DNA of 64,000 bases from Bdellovibrionia bacterium (GCA_030427965.1 JAUICD010000008.1:22063-86062), one strand, 5' to 3'. Positions 37,837-46,932 are shown, counted from the stretch's first letter. Program-made: numbers and translations. Notes: a model not told the origin generated them from the letters alone.

Positions 37837-38580
37837 ATGAAGACATTAGTATTTACAGTATTTGCATTGGTGGTATCAACGACTACTGCAATTGCCGACA
37901 CTCCTAGAGATGTTTTGTTAATACCAGATGCGGTTTATACGCCAACGGGATTTGATGACAATGACAAAGTCCAGTTTGTGTTTGAAGGGACGTTTCCAGA
38001 TTCTTGCTACCGAGAAGGCATAACCGATCACGAAATAGATTTTGAGAAAAAAAGAATTATTGTAAGTAACAGCGCTTTTCATTATAGCACTGAAATTTGC
38101 CTAAAAATGTTGGTGCCCTACGTAAAAGAAGTGAATTTGGGATTAATGGAAAGGGGAGAGTATAAAATCTTCTTCAGAGAGCAAGCTGAAAATTATGTCG
38201 AGGATGGTCGATTGGTAGAGATGGGTAAGATAGAGGTTGTGGCTGCTGTGACTTCAGACCCAGATGACTACCTCTACGCTCCAGTATATAACGTTTGGTT
38301 GAAAAAAGTCGATGAAGAGTTAAAATTGACGATTCAAGGAGGGTGGCCAAATACGTGTATGAGTATGGACCGTGTGGAAGTTAGTCGTAAGAACAATACG
38401 ATTGTTGTACTTCCGATAGCAAAAATGGGAACAGTCAACTGTGCGCTTCCTAAAATGCCGATTCCTTACGAATTGACGATTCCTGTGAAAGATGTGGGTG
38501 AGGGGAGAGTCTTAGTTCACGTTAGATCTTTGAGCGGAAGAGCTCTGAATCGATTGCAGGACTTACCGAAAGATCTATAA
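37837..38580 (+). CDS. Secreted two-domain protein, copy 1 of a duplicated pair
   Basis: 247 residues from the ATG at 37837 (GGGGGAA 6 nt upstream). Signal peptide about 1-22, ending AIA. The mature protein is an internal tandem repeat: domain 1 about 25-130 (VQFVFEGTFPDSCY ... ICLKMLVPY) and domain 2 about 145-245 (LKLTIQGGWPNTCM ... NCALPKMPIPY), each with two Cys at matching places, consistent with two disulfide-bearing Ig-like domains. Copy 2 is at 47069-47809. A 60-nt block (38356-38415) is identical between them. Function unknown. Confidence 0.8.
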   Translation: MKTLVFTVFALVVSTTTAIADTPRDVLLIPDAVYTPTGFDDNDKVQFVFEGTFPDSCYREGITDHEIDFEKKRIIVSNSAFHYSTEICLKMLVPYVKEVNLGLMERGEYKIFFREQAENYVEDGRLVEMGKIEVVAAVTSDPDDYLYAPVYNVWLKKVDEELKLTIQGGWPNTCMSMDRVEVSRKNNTIVVLPIAKMGTVNCALPKMPIPYELTIPVKDVGEGRVLVHVRSLSGRALNRLQDLPKDL

Positions 38581-38583
38581 AGT

Positions 38584-40239
38584 TTAAGGGAAGTTTCGAG
38601 TTGCTGCAATATCGGAATCTCCCTGAGCTCCTCCTCCGAGAACAATTTTGCCATCTGATTGGAGCAAAGAGGAGTAAGAGGTGTCGTTTCCAGATATATC
38701 AGTGGTGACAACTCCATTAGTTCCAAAGCTAGTGTCTGTACTTCCATCTGATTCGAGGCGTATTATCAGGAAATCTGTATCAACTCCTGAATCAGAGTGT
38801 CCAGTCACAAGAATTTGATTATTGCTTTGGATCAGAATATTTGTTGCCTCGTCATCGTTGCCAGAGATATCAATAATTGTTCGCCCAGTTCCTCCTCCAA
38901 AACTGATGTCAGGAGTACCGTCAGAATTTCTTTTTGCTACAAAGACATCTTTTCCAGTTCCAGCTTGTGTGCAGTAGCCCGTAAGTAAAAACTCTCCCGT
39001 GGAGAGTGATGTTGCAGCTTTAACTTCATCTGCGTCAGCGGCACCGCAAATATCAGTCGAGAGAAGCCCCCCTGTTCCAAAACCTCCATCGCCGGAGCCA
39101 GATGAGGTTAGCAAAGCAAATGCAGAGTTTCTAGAGGCTCCAGAATTTGTGTACCCAGCAACAAATATTTTACCACTATCTAAAACAAACCCAGTTAGAG
39201 CTCGGTCGTCAGATCCAAAGTCTAAAACTTTCTGCCCCGGTGTTGTTATGTCTCCAAAGGTTGGGGTTCCTAATAGGTCAATAATTCCAGCGCTAGTGGT
39301 ACGAATGACTACAAAATCAGAATCACCAACTAAGGGATCTGTTTCTCCATATGCTATGTAACGACTATCTGATAACTGACTAACGCCAAAAAGAATATCT
39401 GTACTAAGAAGTGTAAATGAAGTGAACGCAGAAATTCCATTTAAAAGTAGGCCAAAGCTTGTATCAAACGTTCCACTTTTATTGACTCTAAAAAGTGCTG
39501 CTGCAGTATCTATCGAACCTGCTATAATGAATTTGTCATCACTCTGAAATTGAGCCCCATTGACAACGTCGTCTTTATCAGTTCCAGAGTCTAGAAGTGT
39601 AAACCCCGAGTTTCCGTAGCTTGTATCGAGTGATCCATCAGATAATAAGCGCCCCAGAAGGATTTCGTCATCTCCACTTCCCCCTCCATCACTTTGTCCC
39701 ACAAAAAGGAATTTACTATCACTATCTTGAAAAAGGGTTGTGATGAATTCGCTATCCCCATTGTCATAAGAGGTTTTTCCGTCGGAACTAAAGGTTGTGT
39801 CAGGAGACCCTTGCGCTATTCCAACTCCATATAAGTTGACACTATATGAAGTCGTTGAAGTTCCATTGTCGAAGCTTATATTAAGACTGCTAGATTTTGC
39901 CCCACCAGTGGCTGGTGAAAAATCAATTGATAGAAGACAAGTTGTATCATATCCCTCCAGGTTGTCTTCGCACGTTCCGCCTGTCCCGGGGAAGCTCCCT
40001 CCAGTATAGGAAAAACTGGATCCATCAATAGTTGCAGTGAAATCCATGGCCTTTGTTTCGCCAGAGTTGGTGATTTCTAAAAACTGAGAAGAGGAAAACT
40101 CCACACTGGTATCTGAAAAACTCACATCACTAGATGATTTGAGTGCAGCTACGAGTCCTTTAATATAGGATTTTGAACACGAGTTTTGTAGCAAAATTAG
40201 GATTATAATTATAAATTTTAATGAAGTATGTGTGTTCAT
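38584..40239 (-). CDS. Lipoprotein with delta-60 repeats
   Basis: 551 residues from the ATG at 40239 (AAGGA 6 nt upstream). Lipobox LLQNSC at about residues 16-21. Region about 30-140 resembles HYDIN/choice-of-anchor beta domains (SSQFLEITNSGE; CLLSIDFSP). The rest consists of delta-60 repeats with units such as SDGSLDTSYGNSGF and SDGSTDTSFGTNG, which build beta-propellers. It should be exposed at the outer membrane. It is convergent with copy 1 of the secreted protein (3-nt gap) and divergent from the signalling cluster. Ligand unknown. Confidence 0.8.
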   Translation of the reverse strand: MNTHTSLKFIIIILILLQNSCSKSYIKGLVAALKSSSDVSFSDTSVEFSSSQFLEITNSGETKAMDFTATIDGSSFSYTGGSFPGTGGTCEDNLEGYDTTCLLSIDFSPATGGAKSSSLNISFDNGTSTTSYSVNLYGVGIAQGSPDTTFSSDGKTSYDNGDSEFITTLFQDSDSKFLFVGQSDGGGSGDDEILLGRLLSDGSLDTSYGNSGFTLLDSGTDKDDVVNGAQFQSDDKFIIAGSIDTAAALFRVNKSGTFDTSFGLLLNGISAFTSFTLLSTDILFGVSQLSDSRYIAYGETDPLVGDSDFVVIRTTSAGIIDLLGTPTFGDITTPGQKVLDFGSDDRALTGFVLDSGKIFVAGYTNSGASRNSAFALLTSSGSGDGGFGTGGLLSTDICGAADADEVKAATSLSTGEFLLTGYCTQAGTGKDVFVAKRNSDGTPDISFGGGTGRTIIDISGNDDEATNILIQSNNQILVTGHSDSGVDTDFLIIRLESDGSTDTSFGTNGVVTTDISGNDTSYSSLLQSDGKIVLGGGAQGDSDIAATRNFP

Positions 40240-40402
40240 GCAGCTTCCTTGAAGTCTAGTTTTTTCGTATACCAAAAGAGAGTATTGAAAATCTCATTTT
40301 TAAGCACAACAATGACGCAAATAAATATTATTTACTAACTGTCGGAAATATGTAAAATATATTAAATAAAATTTATTTACAACCTTATCTTAAGAAGAAA
40401 GT

Positions 40403-41986
40403 ATGAAAAGCTTTGTTAAGTATCTGTTGGTCTTCTTCTCACTTGAACATGCGTCTGCTAACTTCAATTCTCAAGTATTAAGATCTTCTAATAATTTCAC
40501 CTATGTTCTGCTTGAAGACTCACTCAGCAATCAAATTTTAAATGAAAAATTATGGGAAAATCACGGTCCACTTTTCAATGTTCAATTTAATACAGTCACC
40601 TCCCCTGTGATACAAATAGACGCACGTGAGGAAGAGAAAAGAGATATAATAAAAAAAATTTCGACTATTGATATTCTAGGTCATTGGTCTGCAGGGAAAA
40701 GACTAGGTACATCTGCAGATATTTCGTTCAATTCGGTTCAGTTAAATGACGGGGAAGTCTTTGGTCTTGGGGATCTTAGGCTTCAGGTAGAGTATGAGCT
40801 CTACAATAGACTAAGTGACCCTTTGGGAGTGTCTGTTGTGGGTGATCTCTATTTTCCCACAGGAAATATAGATGCGTATTTATCAAATGACTCACTTGGG
40901 ACAGGGCTTACGCTTGTTGGGGAACAAAATCTAAAAGTACTCACGGCCTCTTTAAATATTGGATATGCCTATGTTGGAGATGTGGTATTCAAAAACCTGG
41001 ATTATTCCACTCAATTTCGTGTTGGGGGTGGAATGCATGTCCCTTTAAGCAAGAAGTTTTCAATGAATCTGGAAAACTACAATCTATTTCTTCCCAATAG
41101 TGATTTTGCAACAGGAGCCAGTGAATTCTATCTTGGAGGACAGTATGCGTTGGCTTATAACGGTAAATTTAATTTTGGAACAAGTTTATCTAATTTTGAT
41201 GAAGATGGAGAGTCTGATTTTAGAGTTTTGATGGGCATAAAGTTTATGCCGTGGATTGAAGAGCCTCAGAAAGAGCCACTCAAAGAAACTGTTACAATTG
41301 TTAAAACAATTAGGCAGTGTGGTCCGGAGAGATTTCAACAAACCTTTAGTGCGCGGTCGTTGTTGTTTAGAGAGTTAAAAACACATAAAAACTTACCCTA
41401 TATCTCGACGCTCAAAAATCAAATTGCAATCAAACAAATCGGCCATATGACAGGAATGCAAGACGGAATCCCCTATATTAAAAACACGCAGATACTATTT
41501 GCGACAGACTTAACGGGCCTGCCATCTTTTGACTCGGTGATTTCAATAGATTCTCTTTTTATGAAAATGGATGTTAGGAAAGTTTCAAAAGACATCTCAA
41601 CTGATACTGAAATTTTTTGCATTCTAAATCACAGCGTATGTTCCGGGGAGCTTTTCCATAAATCTTCTTGGAGAGAAAACATAAATCAAGAATTTTTTCA
41701 GGGCAAAGAAACGCCTAACGATTACTTTACAAAGAAATTTACAGAAGAGGCGTTGAAGATTGCGAATAAAGAAAAAGTATTTGCAGCAGATCTCACACTA
41801 GATTTAAAAAAAATCATAGATAGCTCTACATTAAAAGACTTGAAATCTCTTTTGTATCCCAAAAATAAAAAAACAGAAGTTCTATATTTTCTTGTTGCCG
41901 ATGATACTTATGTCTCAAATGACACTTATCTTGATATTTCAATGACTGTTGATTCATGTAAGATCAAAACAAATGAGAAGCTATGA
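40403..41986 (+). CDS. Exported beta-barrel-like protein coupled to a histidine kinase gene
   Basis: 527 residues with a signal peptide (about 1-19). Residues about 80-290 read as alternating strands typical of a small outer-membrane barrel (GLGDLRLQVEYELYN; LGVSVVGDLYFPTGN), similar in style to the phenol-degradation MetA-pathway transporter-like family. The second half (about 300-527) is a separate soluble domain I cannot name. Its stop overlaps the kinase start by 4 nt (ATGA), which argues for a shared task, perhaps presenting a signal to the kinase. Confidence 0.65.
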   Translation: MKSFVKYLLVFFSLEHASANFNSQVLRSSNNFTYVLLEDSLSNQILNEKLWENHGPLFNVQFNTVTSPVIQIDAREEEKRDIIKKISTIDILGHWSAGKRLGTSADISFNSVQLNDGEVFGLGDLRLQVEYELYNRLSDPLGVSVVGDLYFPTGNIDAYLSNDSLGTGLTLVGEQNLKVLTASLNIGYAYVGDVVFKNLDYSTQFRVGGGMHVPLSKKFSMNLENYNLFLPNSDFATGASEFYLGGQYALAYNGKFNFGTSLSNFDEDGESDFRVLMGIKFMPWIEEPQKEPLKETVTIVKTIRQCGPERFQQTFSARSLLFRELKTHKNLPYISTLKNQIAIKQIGHMTGMQDGIPYIKNTQILFATDLTGLPSFDSVISIDSLFMKMDVRKVSKDISTDTEIFCILNHSVCSGELFHKSSWRENINQEFFQGKETPNDYFTKKFTEEALKIANKEKVFAADLTLDLKKIIDSSTLKDLKSLLYPKNKKTEVLYFLVADDTYVSNDTYLDISMTVDSCKIKTNEKL

Positions 41987-43794
41987 GGTTTCTTTCCAAA
42001 ACAAAGCTTGTCGTTGGATATGTTGTTGGGGTTGCGACCCTTCTCTATGTGTTTAGTCTTGCGAATCAATCCTTGAATAAATACGTTGTGGACTCAGACC
42101 TTGTAGCAAGTGAATATCGCCTAAGTGCTCTTTTCTCCAATATCAAGCGTTTGGAAAAAGAAGTTGATGTTTCCCATAAGAGATATCTTTTGATATCAAA
42201 AAACAAATACAAAAAACAGTACCTAAGGTCGAAGACAAACTTTTTAAAAGAATTAGAAAAAACAAAAAAAATCTCTAATCCTACTATATCCCAAAAAATT
42301 GCAACTTATAAAACTCTTGTTGGCAGAAAGTTTTACTTTCTTGATAAATCAATAAGAGAAAGAAAATATGGACTTAATGAATCTCTGCAAATACTTTTAA
42401 CAGGGAGTGCCAAGGAAATTTCTCTAAAAACCAAAGATATTTATATGGAGTTAATGAATGTGTTGGAGAGGCAAATTGCTGCTAAAGTTCTATTGGCGCA
42501 AGAGAGATCAGGTAAAACTAAATTCTTACTCAAGAAAACAGGTTTAATTGGTCTAGTGCTTTTTGGTCTTTGCGGAATGTTGCTCTTGTTTGATATTTCA
42601 AAAAGGCAGCAGTATGAGAAAGCGTTACTTGTTGCAGAGTCAAAGGCTCTTAAGGCCTCTAAGTTTAAATCAGAGTTTTTGGCAAATATGAGCCATGAAA
42701 TAAGAACCCCACTAAATTCAATTCTCGGAATGGCAGAGGTTCTCGAGGAGACAAAGCTCGATCTTGAACAAGAGCAACTTGTTCGAACTTTTAAAAGAGC
42801 TGGAGATAGTTTGCTAAGAATTGTAAATGATGTATTGGATCTTTCTAAAGTTGAATCTGGGGAGCTCAAACTAGAGGAAATCAGGTTTTGTTTATCAGAC
42901 CTTCTTTATGACGTTAAAACAATACTTCAGGTGAGAGCTGAAAAAAAGCAAATTGAGCTTCTCACTGAAAGTGACTTTGAGAAGGGAACACAACTAAAGG
43001 GAGATTCATCAAGACTTCAGCAGGTATTAATTAATTTAGCTGGAAACTCTATCAAATTCACAGACAAAGGGTCTGTATGCATCAAAGTGGAAAATGATCT
43101 TGGTGGAATTAGATTTTCTGTTACAGACACTGGAATTGGAATTTCTGAGGATAGAATAAGCGCAATTTTTTCGCCCTTCCAGCAGGCAGAGGTATCTACG
43201 TCAAGAAAATATGGTGGTACGGGTTTGGGATTGTCCATCTCTCAAAATCTAATTCATCTTATGGGAGGGAGGATAAACGTCAAAAGTGAAATAGGGCATG
43301 GTAGCTGTTTTTATTTTACACTCCCTCTTGAGAGACTATCTGAAAAAAGCTCTTCAGAGAAAACATTAAACGAACCGATTCAAACCGATTTTCAAATAGA
43401 GGGATTAAATATACTTGTTGCTGATGATGTAAAGGATAACCAAAAGGTCATACATTTGTTTTTGAAGAAATACAATCCAACATTGGTTTTTGTTGAGGAT
43501 GGGGAAAAAGCGCTCGAAACATTTAAATCTAATAAATTTGATTTAGTTCTAATGGATGTTCAAATGCCAAATATGAATGGTTTAGAGGCGACTCAAGCAA
43601 TCCGCGCCTTTGAGAAGTCTAACGGACTATTGCCAACCCCAGTCATAGCATTGACAGCCCAAGCTTTTAAAGAGGACAGGGAAAGGTGTTATGAATCTGG
43701 GTGTGACCTTCATGTGGTGAAACCGATAAAGAAAAAAAAGCTTCTAGATGGAATTCAAGATGTTCTGATTAACAAAAACAAAAAAGCAGTCTAG
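41983..43794 (+). CDS. Hybrid sensor histidine kinase
   Basis: 603 residues. Two membrane segments (about 9-28 and 186-204) flank a helical periplasmic sensor of about 155 residues, then HisKA with the phospho-acceptor H238 in NMSHEIRTPLNS, a HATPase domain (NLAGNSIKFTDKG N-box; DTGIGIS; GGTGLGLS), and a C-terminal receiver (ADDVKDNQ; phospho-acceptor Asp in LVLMDVQMPNMNG; Lys in VVKPIKKKK). The receiver plus the separate HPt gene 11 nt downstream make a classic His-Asp-His relay. It is coupled to the exported protein gene upstream. Confidence 0.92.
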   Translation: MRFLSKTKLVVGYVVGVATLLYVFSLANQSLNKYVVDSDLVASEYRLSALFSNIKRLEKEVDVSHKRYLLISKNKYKKQYLRSKTNFLKELEKTKKISNPTISQKIATYKTLVGRKFYFLDKSIRERKYGLNESLQILLTGSAKEISLKTKDIYMELMNVLERQIAAKVLLAQERSGKTKFLLKKTGLIGLVLFGLCGMLLLFDISKRQQYEKALLVAESKALKASKFKSEFLANMSHEIRTPLNSILGMAEVLEETKLDLEQEQLVRTFKRAGDSLLRIVNDVLDLSKVESGELKLEEIRFCLSDLLYDVKTILQVRAEKKQIELLTESDFEKGTQLKGDSSRLQQVLINLAGNSIKFTDKGSVCIKVENDLGGIRFSVTDTGIGISEDRISAIFSPFQQAEVSTSRKYGGTGLGLSISQNLIHLMGGRINVKSEIGHGSCFYFTLPLERLSEKSSSEKTLNEPIQTDFQIEGLNILVADDVKDNQKVIHLFLKKYNPTLVFVEDGEKALETFKSNKFDLVLMDVQMPNMNGLEATQAIRAFEKSNGLLPTPVIALTAQAFKEDRERCYESGCDLHVVKPIKKKKLLDGIQDVLINKNKKAV

Positions 43795-43805
43795 GGAGAG
43801 GGAAT

Positions 43806-44117
43806 ATGAGTGCAAAAAAATTACCCGATATAATAACTGTAGAATCAGAAATCAAACATATGATTTTTGATTTTATAGAGGGAAGAAAAAAAAACTTGGA
43901 TGAATTAGAAAAGGCAATAAGAGATGACGATTGGAAAGAGGTTTCTAGAATTGGTCATATTATAAATGGAGTTTCTGGAGCATACGGATTTGATGGTTTA
44001 GGTGAAGCTGGGAAGGAGATCGAATGCTTAGCAGAAAAAAAGAAAAAAGAAGGTATTTTAATTCTCTTGCAGGAAATGCGAGCTCATCTCGCATCAGTTC
44101 AAATTGTTTATGAATAA
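43806..44117 (+). CDS. Histidine phosphotransfer (HPt) protein
   Basis: A 103-residue all-helical protein with GGGAGAGG upstream of the ATG. The phospho-acceptor is H51 in RIGHIINGVSGAYGFDGLG, matching the HPt pattern HxxKG...G with Asn in place of Lys. It follows the hybrid kinase by 11 nt and would carry phosphate from the kinase receiver to one or more of the response regulators encoded just downstream. It converges on the REC-PilZ gene with a 3-nt gap. Confidence 0.82.
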   Translation: MSAKKLPDIITVESEIKHMIFDFIEGRKKNLDELEKAIRDDDWKEVSRIGHIINGVSGAYGFDGLGEAGKEIECLAEKKKKEGILILLQEMRAHLASVQIVYE

Positions 44118-44120
44118 ATT

Positions 44121-44828
44121 TTATGCAGCAGTGCTAAATCCTTGCGAAAGAAACCAACTTCTCATCTTTAGTAAAATATTGCGATTTATGCCTTCAAACA
44201 TTAAACTTAGTTCCTTATAGCCGTCATCGATATTTTTTTGATGTATGACTTTTAAGCGTAATGCGGGAATGCCCATTTGAGCAAAAATTGGTGAATCTAG
44301 ATCAAAAATGTCTCCATTTTCAATCTCTCCTTTTGTTCTTGCTGTGATGCCAATGTCAGATAATGTGAGTATTTGAAGCGGGCTTTTTATCACCTTTACG
44401 AGTTTAGCATCAGGGGGAAGTGTCGTCTCTTCAACGTTAATTCTTGGGTGTCTTTGTGGTGGAGTTTTTGTTAATGTAGCGTTAACGGCTTCGATTAGGC
44501 GCAGCTTTTTAACTGGTTTGATTAAATAACTATCAGCTCGATTTTTTATGGCTCTTTCAACGTCTCGTTTTTCTTTTCTGGCTGTTTGAAAAATGATAGG
44601 AAATAATCTAAATCTTAATTGGTTACGAAGTGTTTCTGCCAATTCAAACCCATTTCGATATGGCATCTCTATATCAAAAATGCCTAAGTCAAATCTCCTG
44701 GCATCTAGAATTTCTAAAGCTTCCAGTGCATCTTGAGCAGTAATCACATCGTGACCCTCTCCAGTTAACACAAACTGAACGAAATCACGGATTTCTTTGA
44801 TGTCATCGACTACTAGAATTCTGGCCAT
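44121..44828 (-). CDS. Response regulator with C-terminal PilZ-like domain
   Basis: 235 residues: receiver domain about 1-120 (acidic pair D8/D9, phospho-acceptor D52 in GIFDIEMP, Lys in YLIKPVKKL) and a C-terminal domain about 130-235 resembling PilZ (LQILTLSDIGITARTKG; LRLKVIHQKN). PilZ domains bind c-di-GMP, but the RxxxR motif is not clear here, so c-di-GMP binding is uncertain. It is divergent from the OmpR-type regulator; an 11-bp dyad sits next to both start codons. Confidence 0.78.
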   Translation of the reverse strand: MARILVVDDIKEIRDFVQFVLTGEGHDVITAQDALEALEILDARRFDLGIFDIEMPYRNGFELAETLRNQLRFRLFPIIFQTARKEKRDVERAIKNRADSYLIKPVKKLRLIEAVNATLTKTPPQRHPRINVEETTLPPDAKLVKVIKSPLQILTLSDIGITARTKGEIENGDIFDLDSPIFAQMGIPALRLKVIHQKNIDDGYKELSLMFEGINRNILLKMRSWFLSQGFSTAA

Positions 44829-44832
44829 ATAA

Positions 44833-44905
44833 TGTTTATCGGACGTTTGACCTCAGTATATAAAGAAAATTTGTTTATTTAACGCCATCTATGATCCGAT
44901 AAACA
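44833..44905. promoter_or_regulatory. Symmetric dyad at both ends of a divergent promoter region
   Basis: TGTTTATCGGA (44833-44843) and TCCGATAAACA (44895-44905) are exact reverse complements over 11 bases. Each arm lies 4-5 nt from the start codon of one of the two divergent response-regulator genes, in the place where a ribosome binding site should be; neither gene has a recognisable Shine-Dalgarno sequence. It may be a shared operator, an RNA-level control element, or both. Confidence 0.5.
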
Positions 44906-44909
44906 ATAA

Positions 44910-45614
44910 ATGTTTAAGATTCTTTTAATTGAAGATACAAAGGAATGCCAGGACTTAGTTGTTCATGCACTTGGTGACTTCTGTGATATCATGATAGTTT
45001 CAGATTTGAAGTCTGCTCGATCTCAAATTGAGACAAGATCTTTTGATATGCTCATATTTGACTTGAATTTACCTGATGGAGATGGGGTTTCTTTGCTGTC
45101 TCTAGTTGAGACTGATGTTAGATACAAATATTGTTTCAAATTGATACTTTCGACCAGGCAGTCTATTGAAGACAAATTAGTGGGATTTCAAGTTGGTGCA
45201 GATGAGTATATGACCAAGCCATTTGACTGGAGAGAGCTGAGGGCGAGAGTTGAGGCAAAGATAAAGAGGCAATACAAGAACTATGGGGCTCCAATTGTAT
45301 TTGGCTCTCTTGTGATAGATGTAGCATCTCACAAAGTTATCTTGAATGTTAAAAACGGGAGTGAGAGCCTCAACCTTACTCCCACTGAATATCGTATTCT
45401 AATCGGATTTGTAAAAAGACAGGGTACAATACTAAGCAGGGACGAACTTATTGATATTGCTTGGGGTGACTCTGTTCATGTTACGGATCGCTCTGTTGAT
45501 CTGCATGTTAGTTCATTGCGTAGGAAGTTAAGTTCAATGGGCAAGCAAATTCGCACAGTTTATGGAGTAGGCTATATTTTGGATAGTGCAACTGCAGCTC
45601 GCAAGGTAGATTGA
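44910..45614 (+). CDS. OmpR/PhoB-family response regulator
   Basis: 234 residues: receiver about 1-118 (E8/D9, phospho-acceptor D51 in IFDLNLPDGDG, Lys in YMTKPFDW) and a DNA-binding winged helix about 130-228 (LTPTEYRILIGFV; DRSVDLHVSSLRRKL; IRTVYGVGYIL). All switch residues are present, so it is probably phosphorylated and controls transcription. It lies within the phosphorelay cluster; the HPt protein is the likely donor. The promoter region is shared with the divergent REC-PilZ gene. Confidence 0.92.
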   Translation: MFKILLIEDTKECQDLVVHALGDFCDIMIVSDLKSARSQIETRSFDMLIFDLNLPDGDGVSLLSLVETDVRYKYCFKLILSTRQSIEDKLVGFQVGADEYMTKPFDWRELRARVEAKIKRQYKNYGAPIVFGSLVIDVASHKVILNVKNGSESLNLTPTEYRILIGFVKRQGTILSRDELIDIAWGDSVHVTDRSVDLHVSSLRRKLSSMGKQIRTVYGVGYILDSATAARKVD

Positions 45615-45717
45615 GCCTCATTTATCAAGTTGAGACATTTTTTTGTAGATATCCATAAAACCTTCCAAAAATCCCTAAATATTCCTCTGGTAAATTTGAA
45701 GTCAAGTGAGGTGTATT

Positions 45718-46200
45718 ATGCGAATTGATACTGAGTATGTACAGAGGCGAACAATTGAAAGAAAAGGTGTTGGAAAGGCTCAAAAAGAGTATCTACCAAG
45801 AGTGCTTCTTGTAGACGATGAAGTTTCTCTTATCAGGCCTTTGAATATGATTTTCCATGAATTGAATTGTAATACCCTTTTGGCCTTTGATGGACAGGCT
45901 TTTGTAGAAAGAGCTTTGAGGGATAAGTTTGACCTTATTATATTGGATTGGAGTATGCCAGATTTAACAGGCGGTGAGGCTTTGAACAAGATCCAAGCTC
46001 TTCTTTCTGTAAAAAAACATAGCCAGATAAAGAATTTTTGCATTCCTGTTGTAATCTATTCGGCAATGTCTTTGGAAAAGTTGTCACTGCCCAATTGCCG
46101 AAATTTCCAGTTTGTCGATCACTGGAAAAAGCCTATTAAATATAGAGATCTTGTTACTAAAACACTTAGAGTTATGTCTGAACTGAACATAAAAAATTAA
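45718..46200 (+). CDS. Single-domain response regulator
   Basis: 160 residues from the ATG at 45718 (GAGG 6 nt upstream). After a 25-residue N-terminal extension rich in Arg/Lys comes a receiver domain: D33/D34 acidic pair in LLVDDE, phospho-acceptor D77 in LILDWSMPDLTGG, and the Lys in HWKKPI. The loop between strands 4 and 5 is longer than usual and is shared with the next gene's receiver, so the two are paralogues. No output domain; it may compete for phosphate or bind a protein target. Confidence 0.82.
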   Translation: MRIDTEYVQRRTIERKGVGKAQKEYLPRVLLVDDEVSLIRPLNMIFHELNCNTLLAFDGQAFVERALRDKFDLIILDWSMPDLTGGEALNKIQALLSVKKHSQIKNFCIPVVIYSAMSLEKLSLPNCRNFQFVDHWKKPIKYRDLVTKTLRVMSELNIKN

Positions 46201-46233
46201 ACTATTCAATACACAACTACTAGAGGGGGAAAC

Positions 46234-46932
46234 ATGAAACAAAATATCCAATATACGGGAGAGTTTAAGAAAAACATAAAAGAATTAAATCGATTGTATA
46301 TGAATAGAGTTTTGGCGATTTCCCCTTCTGATAGTTGTTTATTGTGTAACCTTACAAATCGTAGTCATGTTTATACTGGAATTGTCAAAATTTCCTCGAT
46401 AGCCAATACTTTTTGGGCAAGATCTGTCAATTCAGAACCAGAAAAACTTATAGAAGATCTTTATGTTAGCATTCGTATACAACTTTCAAATTGGCGCAAA
46501 GACAGGTTTTTTAAATCTCAAGAGGTGGATTCTAAAAGAGTTTTGATTGTGGATGATGATGTAGATTCTATAAAGCTTCTGGAGAGCTCATTTGTCAACG
46601 AGGGTTGCTGTGTAGACTATGCTAAGAACGGATGGGAGGCAATGGGTCGGATTGTTTCACAAAAATATGATCTGGTAATATTTGATTGGAATATGCCTAT
46701 AATAGATGGTTATGAATCTTTATGTGCAATAGGGAATGCTGTTTCTCTGTCTCCTAAAATTAAGAGCCACTGGGCGCGTTCACCGATGAAAATAGTGACT
46801 TATTCGATTCAAGATCTAAGAAAAGCAGATATGCCACTAAGCTCTCATTTTGATTTTTTGGCGAACTGGTCAAAAAATCAAGAATTCAAGCACCTAAAAG
46901 CAAAAGTCTCTCAGATTTTAGCCGAAATCTAA
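46234..46932 (+). CDS. Receiver domain fused to an N-terminal domain resembling ribosome hibernation factor (HPF/RaiA)
   Basis: 232 residues after GAGGGGG. Residues about 1-95 have the spacing of the HPF/RaiA fold: an N-terminal strand-helix, two strands (RVLAISPSDSCLLCNL; YTGIVKISSI) and a C-terminal basic helix, EKLIEDLYVSIRIQLSNWRKD at about 70-90, which recalls the QLxKxKD helix of HPF. Residues about 100-232 are a receiver (IVDDD; phospho-acceptor D151 in VIFDWNMP) in which the usual Lys-Pro is WSKN. The HPF assignment is by eye only and is tentative; the receiver is secure. Confidence 0.7.
   Translation: MKQNIQYTGEFKKNIKELNRLYMNRVLAISPSDSCLLCNLTNRSHVYTGIVKISSIANTFWARSVNSEPEKLIEDLYVSIRIQLSNWRKDRFFKSQEVDSKRVLIVDDDVDSIKLLESSFVNEGCCVDYAKNGWEAMGRIVSQKYDLVIFDWNMPIIDGYESLCAIGNAVSLSPKIKSHWARSPMKIVTYSIQDLRKADMPLSSHFDFLANWSKNQEFKHLKAKVSQILAEI

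Noticed and set aside
38584..40239. CRISPR-like or DNA repeat array
   Set aside because: The periodic pattern is protein-level delta-60 repetition; the nucleotide units vary and have no uniform spacers.
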